Assembly: GCF_900129215.1 (NCBI RefSeq) | Contig: NZ_FQUQ01000006.1 | Location: 251,032-315,031, forward strand | Origin: Pedobacter caeni | Lineage (GTDB): Bacteria > Bacteroidota > Bacteroidia > Sphingobacteriales > Sphingobacteriaceae | Length of the DNA: 64,000 nt | Direction of reading: 5' to 3' | In this document: piece after piece, positions 27,121 to 36,615 of the stretch | Layout: every line of letters starts with the position of its first letter | How positions within the stretch are numbered: the first letter of the stretch is position 1 | The notes under the pieces: generated by a model | Told to the model about the DNA's origin: nothing | Database searches by the model: none | The model's input: the letters and a program-made list of their open reading frames with translations, nothing else | Translations under genes and position numbers: made by a program

Positions 27121-28467
27121 ATGCAGCTGAAAAACGTGTCTATTTTAGTGGTTGATGATGATCCCGATGTGCTTACGGCGGTAAGGCTTTTATTGAATAC
27201 GGAAGTCAGGGAAGTGGTCACAGAAAAGAACCCCGAGCAACTCCCTTCTTTACTGTCTGCAAAAACATTTGACCTGATCCTTTTAGACATGAATTTCAAA
27301 AGTGCCATTAACAATGGCAATGAAGGATTTTTCTGGCTCAGCAAAATAAAGGCGATGACTCCGGAAAGCAAGGTCATCATGATCACCGCATATGGCGACA
27401 TAGACCTGGCCATTCAATCTTTAAAAAACGGGGCGGCCGACTTTGTCGTTAAGCCCTGGCACAATGAGAAATTACTGAAAACCATCGCAGAAGCACTGGA
27501 TAAAAAAGAAAAACCTAAGGCAAAGGCAGTAGACCATAGTCAGGGCATCAGTTCAGAACTGATCGGCCGCTCTGATGTGATGCAGGATATATTTTACAAA
27601 ATCAGCCGGGTGGCCCCTACCGATGCGAATATCCTGATCCTTGGAGAAAACGGGACCGGTAAAGACCTCATCGCAAAAGCCATTCATCAGCAATCCTTAA
27701 GGGCCGAAAAACCATTCGTTAAGGTAGACATTGGCTCCCTTACAGAAGGACTCTTTGAAAGCGAACTCTTTGGCCATAAAAAGGGAGCTTATACTGATGC
27801 AAAGGAAGACCGGACAGGACGTTTTGAAGCGGCAGATACAGGAACCTTATTTCTGGATGAGATAGGAAACATCAGCCTGACGCAACAAGCTAAATTATTG
27901 ACTGTGTTACAAAACAGGCAAGTCATCAAAATAGGTAGTAATGATGCGGTTCCTGTAGACATCAGGCTCATTTGTGCCACCAATGTACCGCTGAGCGAAC
28001 TTGCCAGTGATGAACGCTTCCGTAAAGACCTGATTTACCGCATCAATACGGTCGAAATCATGGTTCCTCCTTTGAGAAAACGAGGAAAAGACGTGCTGCT
28101 GCTCGCCAGACATTTCAGTAAGGTCTACACTGATAAATATTTCAAATCTGCCATGGACTTTGAAGAAGCTGCCATGGATAAATTGTTACAATATCCTTTC
28201 CCCGGAAACGTGAGGGAATTACAATACACCATAGAACGTGCGGTCATCATGGCCGAAGGGCCGGTATTGAAGCACAGCGACCTGGTTTTTTCTCCGATGG
28301 AGAATGCTACCGTGATGGCCAATGAAGACCTCAGCCTGAAGTCGCTGGAAAAGAATGCCATCCTCCAGGTCATCGAGAGAAATAAAGGAAACATCACCTG
28401 GGCCGCTAAAGAACTGGGCATTACCCGAAACGCGCTATACCGCAGACTCAATAAATATGACATTTAA
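27121..28467 (+). CDS. NtrC-family sigma-54-dependent response regulator
   Basis: 448 residues. Receiver domain (about 1-120) with acidic pocket VVDDDPD and phospho-acceptor Asp 56 (LILLDMNF). AAA+ domain (about 145-385): Walker A GENGTGKD (175-182), Walker B GTLFLDEIGN (241-250), and GAYTDA (222-227) where the sigma-54 contact loop is usually GAFTGA. C-terminal Fis-type helix-turn-helix (NITWAAKELGITRNALYRRL). It should activate sigma-54 promoters, probably of the divergent exporter. The kinase gene overlaps its end by 11 bases. Confidence 0.95.
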   Translation: MQLKNVSILVVDDDPDVLTAVRLLLNTEVREVVTEKNPEQLPSLLSAKTFDLILLDMNFKSAINNGNEGFFWLSKIKAMTPESKVIMITAYGDIDLAIQSLKNGAADFVVKPWHNEKLLKTIAEALDKKEKPKAKAVDHSQGISSELIGRSDVMQDIFYKISRVAPTDANILILGENGTGKDLIAKAIHQQSLRAEKPFVKVDIGSLTEGLFESELFGHKKGAYTDAKEDRTGRFEAADTGTLFLDEIGNISLTQQAKLLTVLQNRQVIKIGSNDAVPVDIRLICATNVPLSELASDERFRKDLIYRINTVEIMVPPLRKRGKDVLLLARHFSKVYTDKYFKSAMDFEEAAMDKLLQYPFPGNVRELQYTIERAVIMAEGPVLKHSDLVFSPMENATVMANEDLSLKSLEKNAILQVIERNKGNITWAAKELGITRNALYRRLNKYDI

Positions 28468-29797
28468 GCCGATCATCCGGCGGGCAATCTGGCGGATCAC
28501 CTTTCTGTTTGTCACCCTTTCTGCCACATCTTATTGCCTGGTACAAGGCTGGTATTCCTGGTTGATCCCCTTGTCGTTCATCCTCATTTATCAGGTAGTG
28601 GAGGGCTATAAATCACAGTTAAAGATGTATCGGGAATTCGGACATTTTGTGGAATCCGTAAGGTACCGGGATTTTTCTCTTCATTTCGATGTCAAACATG
28701 CTCCACCGGAGTTGAAGCAACTCAGGAAAGGGTTTAATGACATCAATGATGCCTTTAAGCAGGTTTCCCGCGAAAAGGAAACCCAATACCAATATTTAAA
28801 GAAAATCCTGGAACTGATCGATACGGGCATCTTGTCTTATCAGACCGAAAACGGAGAGGTGATCTGGATGAATGAATCATTAAAGAACATGCTTCAGCTC
28901 CCCTATTTAAAAACCATAACTTCCCTAGCTCAGCGGGACGAAAAATTATATCAGGAGATCATCTCTCTAACCTCCGGGGAGTCTAAGGTATCCGGGATCC
29001 GAAATGGAGATCAGACGTTAAAAGTGCTGCTTTCTGCCACCGCTTTCCAAACCGGCCCGGTAAAATTCCAGGTGATCGCCTTTCAGAACATCAACGAAGT
29101 CCTGGATGAAACAGAAGCAAAGGCCTGGCAAAAACTGTTGGGGGTACTTACCCATGAGCTCATGAATTCTATCGCTCCGATCTCTTCGCTGGCCGAAACC
29201 CTTAAAAACCGTCTCTCTTCTTTAGCGCAAACTGCCACTCATACCGCCCCCTTCGAAGATCTGGAAACTGGGATAGAAGCCATACAGAGAAGAAGTCAGG
29301 GGCTACTGAGGTTTGCAGAAACCTATAGAAACCTGAACAAGACCAGCGCCCCTGTGATGGAGCCGATCCAGGTCAGACACCTGCTGGAAAGCATTTACCA
29401 GCTCATGCAACCCAGCTTATCACAAAAAGACATCGAACTGGAACTCATCCTTGCAGAGTCAAATCTGTTGATCAGGGCAGATCATGCACTGATGGAGCAG
29501 GTCCTGATCAATTTATTGTTGAATGCGGTAGCTGCACTGAAAGACAGACCAAATCCAAGGATCGTGCTTTCCGCGGAGCGCAGTGACAAAGGTAAAGTGG
29601 CCATTAAGGTAACCGACAATGGCTGTGGAATTCCTCCGGAAATGACAGACCGCATATTTGTCCCCTTCTTCAGCACAAAAAAATCAGGTGGAGGAATCGG
29701 ACTTCCCTTATGCAAGCAAATTGTGATGCTCCATCACGGACAGATCCAGTTTCATTCCGTGGAAAATACAGGCTCCAGCTTTATCCTGCTGCTATAA
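28457..29797 (+). CDS. Sensor histidine kinase, NtrB-like
   Basis: 446 residues from the ATG at 28457, inside the end of the regulator gene (11-base overlap, so coupled translation). Two membrane helices near the N-terminus (about 14-48), a PAS-like domain (about 110-215), H-box with phospho-His 233 (THELMNSIAPISSL), N-box NLLLNAVAAL, and G-boxes DNGCGIP and SGGGIGLPLCK. It phosphorylates the adjacent regulator. The very short periplasmic loop suggests sensing in the membrane or cytoplasm. Confidence 0.95.
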   Translation: MTFKPIIRRAIWRITFLFVTLSATSYCLVQGWYSWLIPLSFILIYQVVEGYKSQLKMYREFGHFVESVRYRDFSLHFDVKHAPPELKQLRKGFNDINDAFKQVSREKETQYQYLKKILELIDTGILSYQTENGEVIWMNESLKNMLQLPYLKTITSLAQRDEKLYQEIISLTSGESKVSGIRNGDQTLKVLLSATAFQTGPVKFQVIAFQNINEVLDETEAKAWQKLLGVLTHELMNSIAPISSLAETLKNRLSSLAQTATHTAPFEDLETGIEAIQRRSQGLLRFAETYRNLNKTSAPVMEPIQVRHLLESIYQLMQPSLSQKDIELELILAESNLLIRADHALMEQVLINLLLNAVAALKDRPNPRIVLSAERSDKGKVAIKVTDNGCGIPPEMTDRIFVPFFSTKKSGGGIGLPLCKQIVMLHHGQIQFHSVENTGSSFILLL

Positions 29798-29855
29798 ATG
29801 TTTCATCCCCGTTTTATTTACACTTCACACACTTCTGATCCTGTCGCCCTTCTGG

Positions 29856-29941
29856 CCTGATATTGCTTTCTTCATGGACCAGCATTACTTATTCCTGAAC
29901 TGGTATTACTTCTTCCCCGCCTGGTATTAAGTATCCATGCT
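29856..29941. repeat. Four degenerate tandem units of 21-23 bases
   Basis: Units start at 29856, 29879, 29900 and 29921, each with a core like CTGGTATTACTT (CCTGATATTGCTTTC, CCAGCATTACTTATTCC, CTGGTATTACTTCTTCC, CTGGTATTAAGTATCC). They lie between the kinase and acyltransferase genes, just upstream of a strong promoter. The period of about two helix turns could suit a row of protein sites; decay of a tandem duplication is the simpler explanation. Confidence 0.45.
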
Positions 29942-29982
29942 TTCCCCCGAAAGTGAATATGACGATATAATGAATCAGTTTT

Positions 29983-30014
29983 TTTGTAAAAAAATTCACC
30001 TCTTTTTAATTTTG
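29983..30014 (+). promoter_or_regulatory. Bacteroidota-type promoter of the acyltransferase gene
   Basis: TTTG (29983-29986) and TAATTTTG (30007-30014), separated by 20 bases, fit the -33 TTTG and -7 TAnnTTTG consensus of the primary sigma factor. The predicted transcript starts near 30020, about 40 bases before the ATG. Confidence 0.75.
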
Positions 30015-30060
30015 TACTGTCATATCAAAAAACGTTAGGTCCTGATTAAATTTTCATATC

Positions 30061-31008
30061 ATGATTGAGCAACAAGGAAACCCCAGTGAAACGGCATCAG
30101 GCCATCTCAGTTTCGCTTCCAGAATGGCTTCAAAAGCCGGCATATTTATACTGAATACCTTATCCAGACTTCCTCTTTCCCTGCTTTACTTTTTCGCAGG
30201 TTTCATTTATATTCTGATTTACTATGTACTTGGTTACCGCAAAAAGGTGGTCAGGGAGAATTTGAAAAATGCTTTCCCTGATAAAAAGCCAAATGAATTG
30301 AAGCAGATAGAGAAAGCCTATTTCAGACACCTGTCCAGGATCATTGTAGAAATTTTCAAGATGCGGACCATTACTCCAAAAGAACTCGGGGAACGCGTCC
30401 GCTTCAAAAACATTGATCTGATCAGGGCTTACCTCGATCAGGACCAGAGTATCATGCTCTGCTCCCCTCATTATGGTAATTGGGAATGGTCGGTCATGGC
30501 ATTAGGCTTACAGGTAAAAAACCACATCTACACCATTTACAAGCCACTAAACAACAACATATTTGACAGGTGGTTCTATCAGATGAGAAACCGTTATGGG
30601 AATACCATGGTTCCCATGAGAAACACCCTTCGGGCCATCAAAAGCAGCGAAAATGAAACAACGATATTTTGCTTTGCAAACGATCAGGCCCCGCCGAAAG
30701 AAGAATCTCATTATTGGGTAGACTTCCTCAACCAGCCCACTTCTTTTCATTTAGGGGTAGAAAAAATTGCACAGAAAACCAAACGGCCGGTATTTTATGC
30801 CTCTATGAAAAGCATCCGGAAAGGTTATTATGAAATGGAATTTATCCCGATTTCCTTGCATCCGGAGGAAGCCCTGCCTAAGGAAATTACGCATTCCTAT
30901 GCCGAGAAACTCCAGAGCACCCTCATTGAAGAACCTCCATATTGGTTATGGAGCCATAAACGATGGAAACATAAACCAGATCCTAGCCTAGTCCAGCCGC
31001 TGCAATGA
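30061..31008 (+). CDS. Lipid A biosynthesis acyltransferase, LpxL/HtrB family
   Basis: 315 residues with an N-terminal membrane anchor (about 40-58). The catalytic HX4E motif is His 137 to Glu 142 (HYGNWEW), followed by acceptor-site residues in NRYGNTMVPMRN and the later ANDQAPP. Enzymes of this family transfer an acyl chain from acyl-ACP to the lipid A precursor at the inner membrane; some acylate other lipids such as ornithine lipid. Its 3' end overlaps the convergent nitronate monooxygenase gene by 26 bases. Confidence 0.92.
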   Translation: MIEQQGNPSETASGHLSFASRMASKAGIFILNTLSRLPLSLLYFFAGFIYILIYYVLGYRKKVVRENLKNAFPDKKPNELKQIEKAYFRHLSRIIVEIFKMRTITPKELGERVRFKNIDLIRAYLDQDQSIMLCSPHYGNWEWSVMALGLQVKNHIYTIYKPLNNNIFDRWFYQMRNRYGNTMVPMRNTLRAIKSSENETTIFCFANDQAPPKEESHYWVDFLNQPTSFHLGVEKIAQKTKRPVFYASMKSIRKGYYEMEFIPISLHPEEALPKEITHSYAEKLQSTLIEEPPYWLWSHKRWKHKPDPSLVQPLQ

Positions 31009-32044
31009 GTTGATGAAATATAGCGGTGGTGCTTCCCTTTTTAGATTTTCCTGCGGATTGTCCGGCCCACATCGCAACAAATTCTTTATCATTTATTTGC
31101 TGTGCGTGTTTCCTGATCGGACCAGTCAGGCTGTTTTGTAGTGTATAATCAGGTATTTCAATTCCCGAATCAGTAATCAGCCTGATCAGCTTATTATTTA
31201 TTCCTCTTGCCCAGCGTCCGGAAATGGATTTAGTCAAGACCGTATCTACGTCACGGGCGTTTAAGACCGCCTCTTTATAAGCAGGGATGGCGATACTTTC
31301 ATCTGCAGGAATAAAGAGCGTTCCGATCTGTACCCCTGAGGCTCCCATGATCAGTGCTCCTTTTACAGATTCCCCGTCTGCTATCCCACCAGCGGCAAGC
31401 AGCGGAACCTGAATAACGTTCCTGCAGGCAGATAGCAAGGACATCAGTCCGATTTGTGGTAATGTTGCTTTAGAGAGAAAACTTCCCCGGTGTCCGCCTG
31501 CTTCGACACCTTGCAGCGTGATCGCATCAATGCCTTTGCTTTCCAGGTATTGGGCTTCTTCCAGACAGGTTGCTGTCCCGATCAACACCGTTCCATTCTT
31601 TTTCAGCGCCCTGATGACTTCATCATTCATACAGCCGAAAGTAAAACTCAGTACAGGAATTTTTTCGGCCAGGAGAACTTCTACCTGATCCAGATAACTA
31701 TATAATTTCAGAGATTCGGGTGTTCTTCGTTCAAAAGGAAATCCTTCCTGCCGACAAGTACTTTCCAGAAAATCCTGCATTTTATTAAAAGCCACTGCCG
31801 CTCTTTGTTCCGGAACCTCATGAACAAACAGGTTAACCGCAAAAGTACGGGCGGTCTTTTCTTTCGTAGCCTGAATCAGTTTTTTTACCTCATCGGGAGA
31901 TAAACCACCAACGGGCAATGAACCCAGGCCACCTGCATTCGAAACCGCAGCAGCCATTTCAGGAGTAGAAACGCCCAGCATCGCTCCCTGAACAACGGGA
32001 TAAGTGATTTGGAGCAATGGAGTGATGCCGGGAGTAGCAGACAT
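30983..32044 (-). CDS. Nitronate monooxygenase (2-nitropropane dioxygenase-like)
   Basis: 353 residues, FMN-binding TIM barrel. N-terminal YPVVQGAMLGVSTPEMAAAVSNAGGLGSL-type phosphate and flavin contacts (split here as YPVVQGAML and SNAGGLGSL), and AGGHRG (182-187) with His 185 as catalytic-base position. It oxidises propionate-3-nitronate or similar nitronates. The FabK enoyl reductase family is close in sequence, but the AGGHRG motif favours nitronate monooxygenase. Three bases separate it from the TPR protein gene upstream. Confidence 0.88.
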   Translation of the reverse strand: MSATPGITPLLQITYPVVQGAMLGVSTPEMAAAVSNAGGLGSLPVGGLSPDEVKKLIQATKEKTARTFAVNLFVHEVPEQRAAVAFNKMQDFLESTCRQEGFPFERRTPESLKLYSYLDQVEVLLAEKIPVLSFTFGCMNDEVIRALKKNGTVLIGTATCLEEAQYLESKGIDAITLQGVEAGGHRGSFLSKATLPQIGLMSLLSACRNVIQVPLLAAGGIADGESVKGALIMGASGVQIGTLFIPADESIAIPAYKEAVLNARDVDTVLTKSISGRWARGINNKLIRLITDSGIEIPDYTLQNSLTGPIRKHAQQINDKEFVAMWAGQSAGKSKKGSTTAIFHQLIAAAGLG

Positions 32045-32047
32045 AGC

Positions 32048-32518
32048 TTAAGGCTGTTCTTTAAGGTTTACATTGGCACTTAAAAACTCCAGATATTTAT
32101 CATCTTCTCCTTCAAAAATTTCTTCCGGATCCAACAGATAAGCCCTCAGAAGGAACTCTTTTGCTCTTTCCTGATCCGCCTGCTCAAGGTAACACTCTCC
32201 AAGCCGTAACATGATGAAAGGATTGGAATAAACATTTTCTTCCACATTGCTTTTTGCAGTCAGAAAATAGGTTAATGCCGTTTCAAAATCGTCTTGCAGA
32301 AAATAAGCATCACCTATAGAAGCATTCAGCCAGACACTTTGTACATAATGATTCTGAGGTTCAGGAATCAGAGACAATGCCTCTTCCCAGGTGGCTACCG
32401 CACCGTCAAAGTCCTCTTCATCCATGCAATCATTTCCGCTTTCTGAAAGCTCATCTATTTTAGCTGTTACCTCATTGGAAAGCTCAGGAAAAGCACCTGT
32501 TATTTCATCTTCATTCAT
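32048..32518 (-). CDS. TPR protein, unknown role
   Basis: 156 residues from the ATG at 32518 (MNEDEITGAFPEL); an in-frame ATG at 32545 would add nine residues. TPR units are visible as DFDGAVATWEEALSLIPEP, IGDAYFLQDDFETALTYF and RLGECYLEQADQERAKEFLL, ending in EIFEGEDDKYLEFL. This is a widespread acidic, soluble, stand-alone TPR family, sometimes beside polymorphic toxins, but no toxin gene is here. Probably one operon with the downstream monooxygenase. Confidence 0.82.
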   Translation of the reverse strand: MNEDEITGAFPELSNEVTAKIDELSESGNDCMDEEDFDGAVATWEEALSLIPEPQNHYVQSVWLNASIGDAYFLQDDFETALTYFLTAKSNVEENVYSNPFIMLRLGECYLEQADQERAKEFLLRAYLLDPEEIFEGEDDKYLEFLSANVNLKEQP

Positions 32519-32633
32519 GATCTGATATTTAAGTTCTTGTAGCATTTCATCAATGCCGTTTATATAAATACAATAATCGGGTTTTAGTTTTCTTAAAACA
32601 ATTCAAATGTTCCGTGATACCAATTTCATATCT

Positions 32634-32665
32634 ATGCATTTTTAGTTTTTAAAGAATTACCTTTG
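32634..32665 (+). promoter_or_regulatory. Probable promoter of the AsmA-like gene
   Basis: TACCTTTG (32658-32665) matches the -7 consensus TAnnTTTG. TATG at 32634-32637, 20 bases upstream, is a weak -33 box. The distance to the TTG start at 32695 is 29 bases. Confidence 0.6.
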
Positions 32666-32694
32666 TCCTAATATATATTAATACACACATCACA

Positions 32695-35600
32695 TTGAAA
32701 AAAGTTCTTAAAATTACCGGAATAACACTCGTTTCTATTGTACTGCTATTGCTGGTCAGTCCTTATCTGCTCCCAAAAACCATTTCTAAAGAAGTGGAAA
32801 AATGGATCAATGGGAACATCAAAGGAGAAGCCCGATTTGACAGCAGCAGCTTATCCTTTTTCAAGAATTTCCCCTCTTTAACTTTCAGTCTTCATAATTT
32901 CTCTTTAAAAGGTGCGGCCCCATTTCAACAGGACACCCTGCTGTTTACTAAAGAATTGTCATTCCGGGTAGATTTACGCACCGTATTTTCCGACCAGATC
33001 AAGATAGACCAGATTTATCTCGATCAGGCCAATATCCAGATTGAAGTAGATGAGAAAGGAAATGCGAATTACAACGTATACCAGAGTAAAACAGATACCA
33101 CTAAGAAAACAGACAGCAGCTCCACAGGAATAAAAATCGAAGGGATCTTTATCAAAAAGAGTAACCTGAGTTATAATGACCGCTCTGTACCGATGATGAT
33201 CAGTGCGAAAGGGCTGAACTATTCCGGACAAGGAGATTTGAGCAAGGCGATCTTCGATCTTAAAAGTCAGGCAGAGATTGACACCCTGAACCTTTACTAT
33301 AATGGCACTCCTTATTTACTGAACAAAAAGGTAAATGCCAAACTCCTCACCAAAATAAACACCAATTCCCTGGATTTGATGTTTGACGAAAACGATTTAA
33401 AGATCAACTCCTTACCAATCCATTTTGTGGGCCGTTTCTCTTTCCTGAAAGATGGCTACGATATCAATTTTAAAACAAAAGCCAAGGAGACCGACCTTCA
33501 CAATATATTCTCAGCCATGCCACCTGCTTTGGCCAGACGAATGGAAGAGACCAATATCAAAGGTTATGCAGAGATTGATGCTTCACTGATCGGAAAATAC
33601 CTGGCAAAAAGTAAAACCATGCCTACCCTATCCTTCAATATGAAAATCCGCGAAGGACAGATTTCCAATCCGAAAGCACCAGAGCCGATCAGCAATTTAT
33701 ACCTGAACCTGCAAACAAAACTGCCCAGCTTAAATATGGATAGTTTATCCATCAATATGGATAGCCTGCATTTCAACATGGGTAAGGATTATGTCAGCTC
33801 AATATTGAAGCTGAATGGGCTAAAAGAGCCTAAAATATTCATTAAAACCCGTGCTTCGATAGATTTGGGCAAATGGGGAAAGATTTTCGGTGTAGAGCAG
33901 ATCAGAGGGCATTATGTGCTTGACCTGAATGCCGATGGCAAGTATACCAGAAAAGTGGTCCGTAGTGGAATCAGACAAATAGATACCGTGATTGCAACCA
34001 TCCCCAAATTCAGCTTAAAATCTTCGGTGAGCAACGGTTATTTTAAATACGCTTCATTGCCTGCAGCGATCGACAAGATCAATTTCAGCATGAACGGTGA
34101 TAATCCTGATGGCAATTACAAAAACACCAAACTGGAGATCAGCGACATTAACATACAGGCTTTGAGCAATTATATCCGTGGTTTTGCGAAATTGCGGACG
34201 GCAGAGAACAACCCTATAGATGTACAGCTGAAATCGATGATCAACTTTGCAGAGATCAAAAACTTCTATCCGCTAAAAGACCTGGAACTGAGTGGGGAAC
34301 TGCACCTGGATGTACAAAGTAAAGGAGGATATCATAAACTTAAAAAGCTGTTCCCTGTCACTTCAGCAAGTATTAAACTGGCAAACGGGCGGATTAAAAC
34401 AGCACATTTTGACCAGGCACTGGAACAGATTGTAATAGATGGCGACCTGATCAACAAGGACGGCAAACTAAGGGGCACTCAACTGAACATCAAACCCATC
34501 TCCTTCCAGATGGCCGGACAGCCTTTTATGTTGAAAGCAGACCTTAAAAACTTCGATAACCTCTCTTATAGCGTCAGCTCCAAAGGAACAATAGACATTG
34601 GCAAAATGTACCAGTTATTTGCCATCAAAGGTTACAATGTTAAAGGATCGGTATTTACGGATGTCTCTTTTAAAGGATTGCAAAGCGATGCGATGAATGG
34701 CAGGTATCAGAAATTAAACAACAAAGGCCGTGTGGTGGTGAAGGAACTTACCCTGGAATCTGATTTGTTCCCGAAATCATTCCTGATCAAAAACGGATTG
34801 TTCTCTTTTGCACAGGATCAAATGAAATTCGAGCGCTTCAATGCCAGTTATGGAAAATCAGATTTTACCATGAACGGTCACCTGAGCAATATCATCAACT
34901 ATGTATTGTCGGATAAGGCAATGCTGACCGGAAATTTCAACCTGCAAACGAAACAGCTTTTTGCTGATGAATTTATGGTTTATAACTCTGCTCCTGCCCA
35001 GCCGGGGAAAGCAGCAGCAGGAAGCGGCGTAATCATCATTCCAACTAATTTAAACGTTTCTGTAAGTACAGATGCAGGTTCAGTTTATTATAACGGCCTG
35101 AAAATTAAAGATGCAAAAGGAACCCTGGGTTTAAATAACGGAACCATGACCCTGAGCCAGACGAGCTTTAACCTGATCGATGCACCGATGAGTATGGAAG
35201 CAACTTATAAAAGCTTAAGTCCTAAATCTGCCAGTTTCGACTACCACATTACGGCTAAAGAGTTCGACATTTCCAAAGCTTATAAAGAGATCAAACTCTT
35301 CCGCGAACTGGCTACTTCTGCCTCAAAGGTCAAAGGGGTTGTAGGACTGGATTACCAGCTTTCAGGAAAACTGAATAAAGACATGTTCCCTGTTTTTCCT
35401 TCCTTAAAAGGTGCTGGAACGCTTTCCCTTAAAAAAATCAGCCTGATGGGCTTTAAATTCATGAATGCAGTAAGTAAAGCAACCCGCAGGGATAGCTTAA
35501 CCAATCCGGACCTTTCTGAAGTGAACATCAAGAGCACGATCAAAAACAACATCATCACGATGGAAAGGTTTAAAATGAGGGTGGCCGGATTCCGTCCGCG

Positions 35601-35778
35601 CTTTGAAGGTCAGGTGAGTTTTGACGGCAGACTTAACATCAGTGGCAGGCTTGGTTTACCTCCTTTTGGTTTGATCGGAATCCCATTGAGCATCACGGGA
35701 ACCCAGGACAACCCGAAAGTTTCTTTAAAAAGAAATAAAGAAGGAAAACTGGAAGAAACGGAAGACGAAGATAAATAG
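32695..35778 (+). CDS. AsmA-family protein
   Basis: 1027 residues with a TTG start at 32695. The next in-frame residues form the membrane anchor (about 8-28), so a later start would remove it. The N-terminal AsmA motif includes FPSLTFSLHNFSLKG, and the long repetitive beta-rich body ends with the AsmA C-terminal type (FEGQVSFDGRLNISGRLGLP). AsmA-like proteins such as YhdP and TamB are thought to form a periplasmic groove for phospholipid transport to the outer membrane. A fatty acid hydroxylase gene follows after 12 bases. Confidence 0.92.
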   Translation: MKKVLKITGITLVSIVLLLLVSPYLLPKTISKEVEKWINGNIKGEARFDSSSLSFFKNFPSLTFSLHNFSLKGAAPFQQDTLLFTKELSFRVDLRTVFSDQIKIDQIYLDQANIQIEVDEKGNANYNVYQSKTDTTKKTDSSSTGIKIEGIFIKKSNLSYNDRSVPMMISAKGLNYSGQGDLSKAIFDLKSQAEIDTLNLYYNGTPYLLNKKVNAKLLTKINTNSLDLMFDENDLKINSLPIHFVGRFSFLKDGYDINFKTKAKETDLHNIFSAMPPALARRMEETNIKGYAEIDASLIGKYLAKSKTMPTLSFNMKIREGQISNPKAPEPISNLYLNLQTKLPSLNMDSLSINMDSLHFNMGKDYVSSILKLNGLKEPKIFIKTRASIDLGKWGKIFGVEQIRGHYVLDLNADGKYTRKVVRSGIRQIDTVIATIPKFSLKSSVSNGYFKYASLPAAIDKINFSMNGDNPDGNYKNTKLEISDINIQALSNYIRGFAKLRTAENNPIDVQLKSMINFAEIKNFYPLKDLELSGELHLDVQSKGGYHKLKKLFPVTSASIKLANGRIKTAHFDQALEQIVIDGDLINKDGKLRGTQLNIKPISFQMAGQPFMLKADLKNFDNLSYSVSSKGTIDIGKMYQLFAIKGYNVKGSVFTDVSFKGLQSDAMNGRYQKLNNKGRVVVKELTLESDLFPKSFLIKNGLFSFAQDQMKFERFNASYGKSDFTMNGHLSNIINYVLSDKAMLTGNFNLQTKQLFADEFMVYNSAPAQPGKAAAGSGVIIIPTNLNVSVSTDAGSVYYNGLKIKDAKGTLGLNNGTMTLSQTSFNLIDAPMSMEATYKSLSPKSASFDYHITAKEFDISKAYKEIKLFRELATSASKVKGVVGLDYQLSGKLNKDMFPVFPSLKGAGTLSLKKISLMGFKFMNAVSKATRRDSLTNPDLSEVNIKSTIKNNIITMERFKMRVAGFRPRFEGQVSFDGRLNISGRLGLPPFGLIGIPLSITGTQDNPKVSLKRNKEGKLEETEDEDK

Positions 35779-35790
35779 CATATCCCCCAT

Positions 35791-36543
35791 ATGGATGTAA
35801 ATGAAGGATTAACTTATTTACTGGAATTACCGGCCATTTATTTATGGCCGGTATTTTTGTTGGAAAATGTTTTGATTACCCTGATGGTGCTTTGGTTGGG
35901 AAGACTTATCCAGCGACACTATGCTCCTGAGATGATGCCCGCTTATTCCTATACCCCCAGAGAATGGTGGATCTGCGGAATCACAAATATCCTGAATACC
36001 GTAATCACCTATCTGGGCTATTGGTTGTGGAAACATGGTTTTATTCTGATCAGTACAGACCTTTCCTTATTGATTTTAAGTGACATCCTGATCTTGTTTC
36101 TGGCCATGGACCTGCTGATGTATGTCTTTCACTATATCATTCACAAAACATGGTTGTATAAAGCCATACATGGTCTCCACCACGAGTCAACAGACCCTAA
36201 GCCCATTGACTTGTTTGTCCTGCATCCGCTGGAAACCATTGGTTTTGGCTCCCTGTGGCTACTCTTGTTATGTGCAGTCTCATTTAACATTTACGCCATT
36301 GTCGTTTACCTGGTGATCAATGTATTATTTGGCATGACCGGGCACCTGGGCATGGAACCTTTAAGTGTTAAACTGCGGAATAAACCCATATTGAAGTATC
36401 TTGGAACCTCAAGTTTCCATCACGATCATCACCAGGATATCACCCGTAATTTCGGGTTTTACACCAGCATCTGGGACAGGTTGTTTGGCACTTATAAACC
36501 GATGTCCAAGCCCGGATTTACAGGCACAAAGCATCCCCATTGA
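35791..36543 (+). CDS. Sterol desaturase / fatty acid hydroxylase family enzyme
   Basis: 250 residues with four or five membrane helices. The di-iron histidine clusters are complete: HYIIH (His 114, 118), HGLHH (His 127, 130, 131) and HHDHH (His 210-214). The family hydroxylates or desaturates lipid acyl chains or carotenoids with O2. Twelve bases after the AsmA gene, it is probably co-transcribed and may modify an envelope lipid. The exact substrate cannot be told. Confidence 0.9.
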   Translation: MDVNEGLTYLLELPAIYLWPVFLLENVLITLMVLWLGRLIQRHYAPEMMPAYSYTPREWWICGITNILNTVITYLGYWLWKHGFILISTDLSLLILSDILILFLAMDLLMYVFHYIIHKTWLYKAIHGLHHESTDPKPIDLFVLHPLETIGFGSLWLLLLCAVSFNIYAIVVYLVINVLFGMTGHLGMEPLSVKLRNKPILKYLGTSSFHHDHHQDITRNFGFYTSIWDRLFGTYKPMSKPGFTGTKHPH

Positions 36544-36615
36544 ACCTGAAATTCAATCTTACAAATCTTCAAAATGAACAATAAATACTACTCTTTAACC
36601 AGAGAAAGCTTCAGA

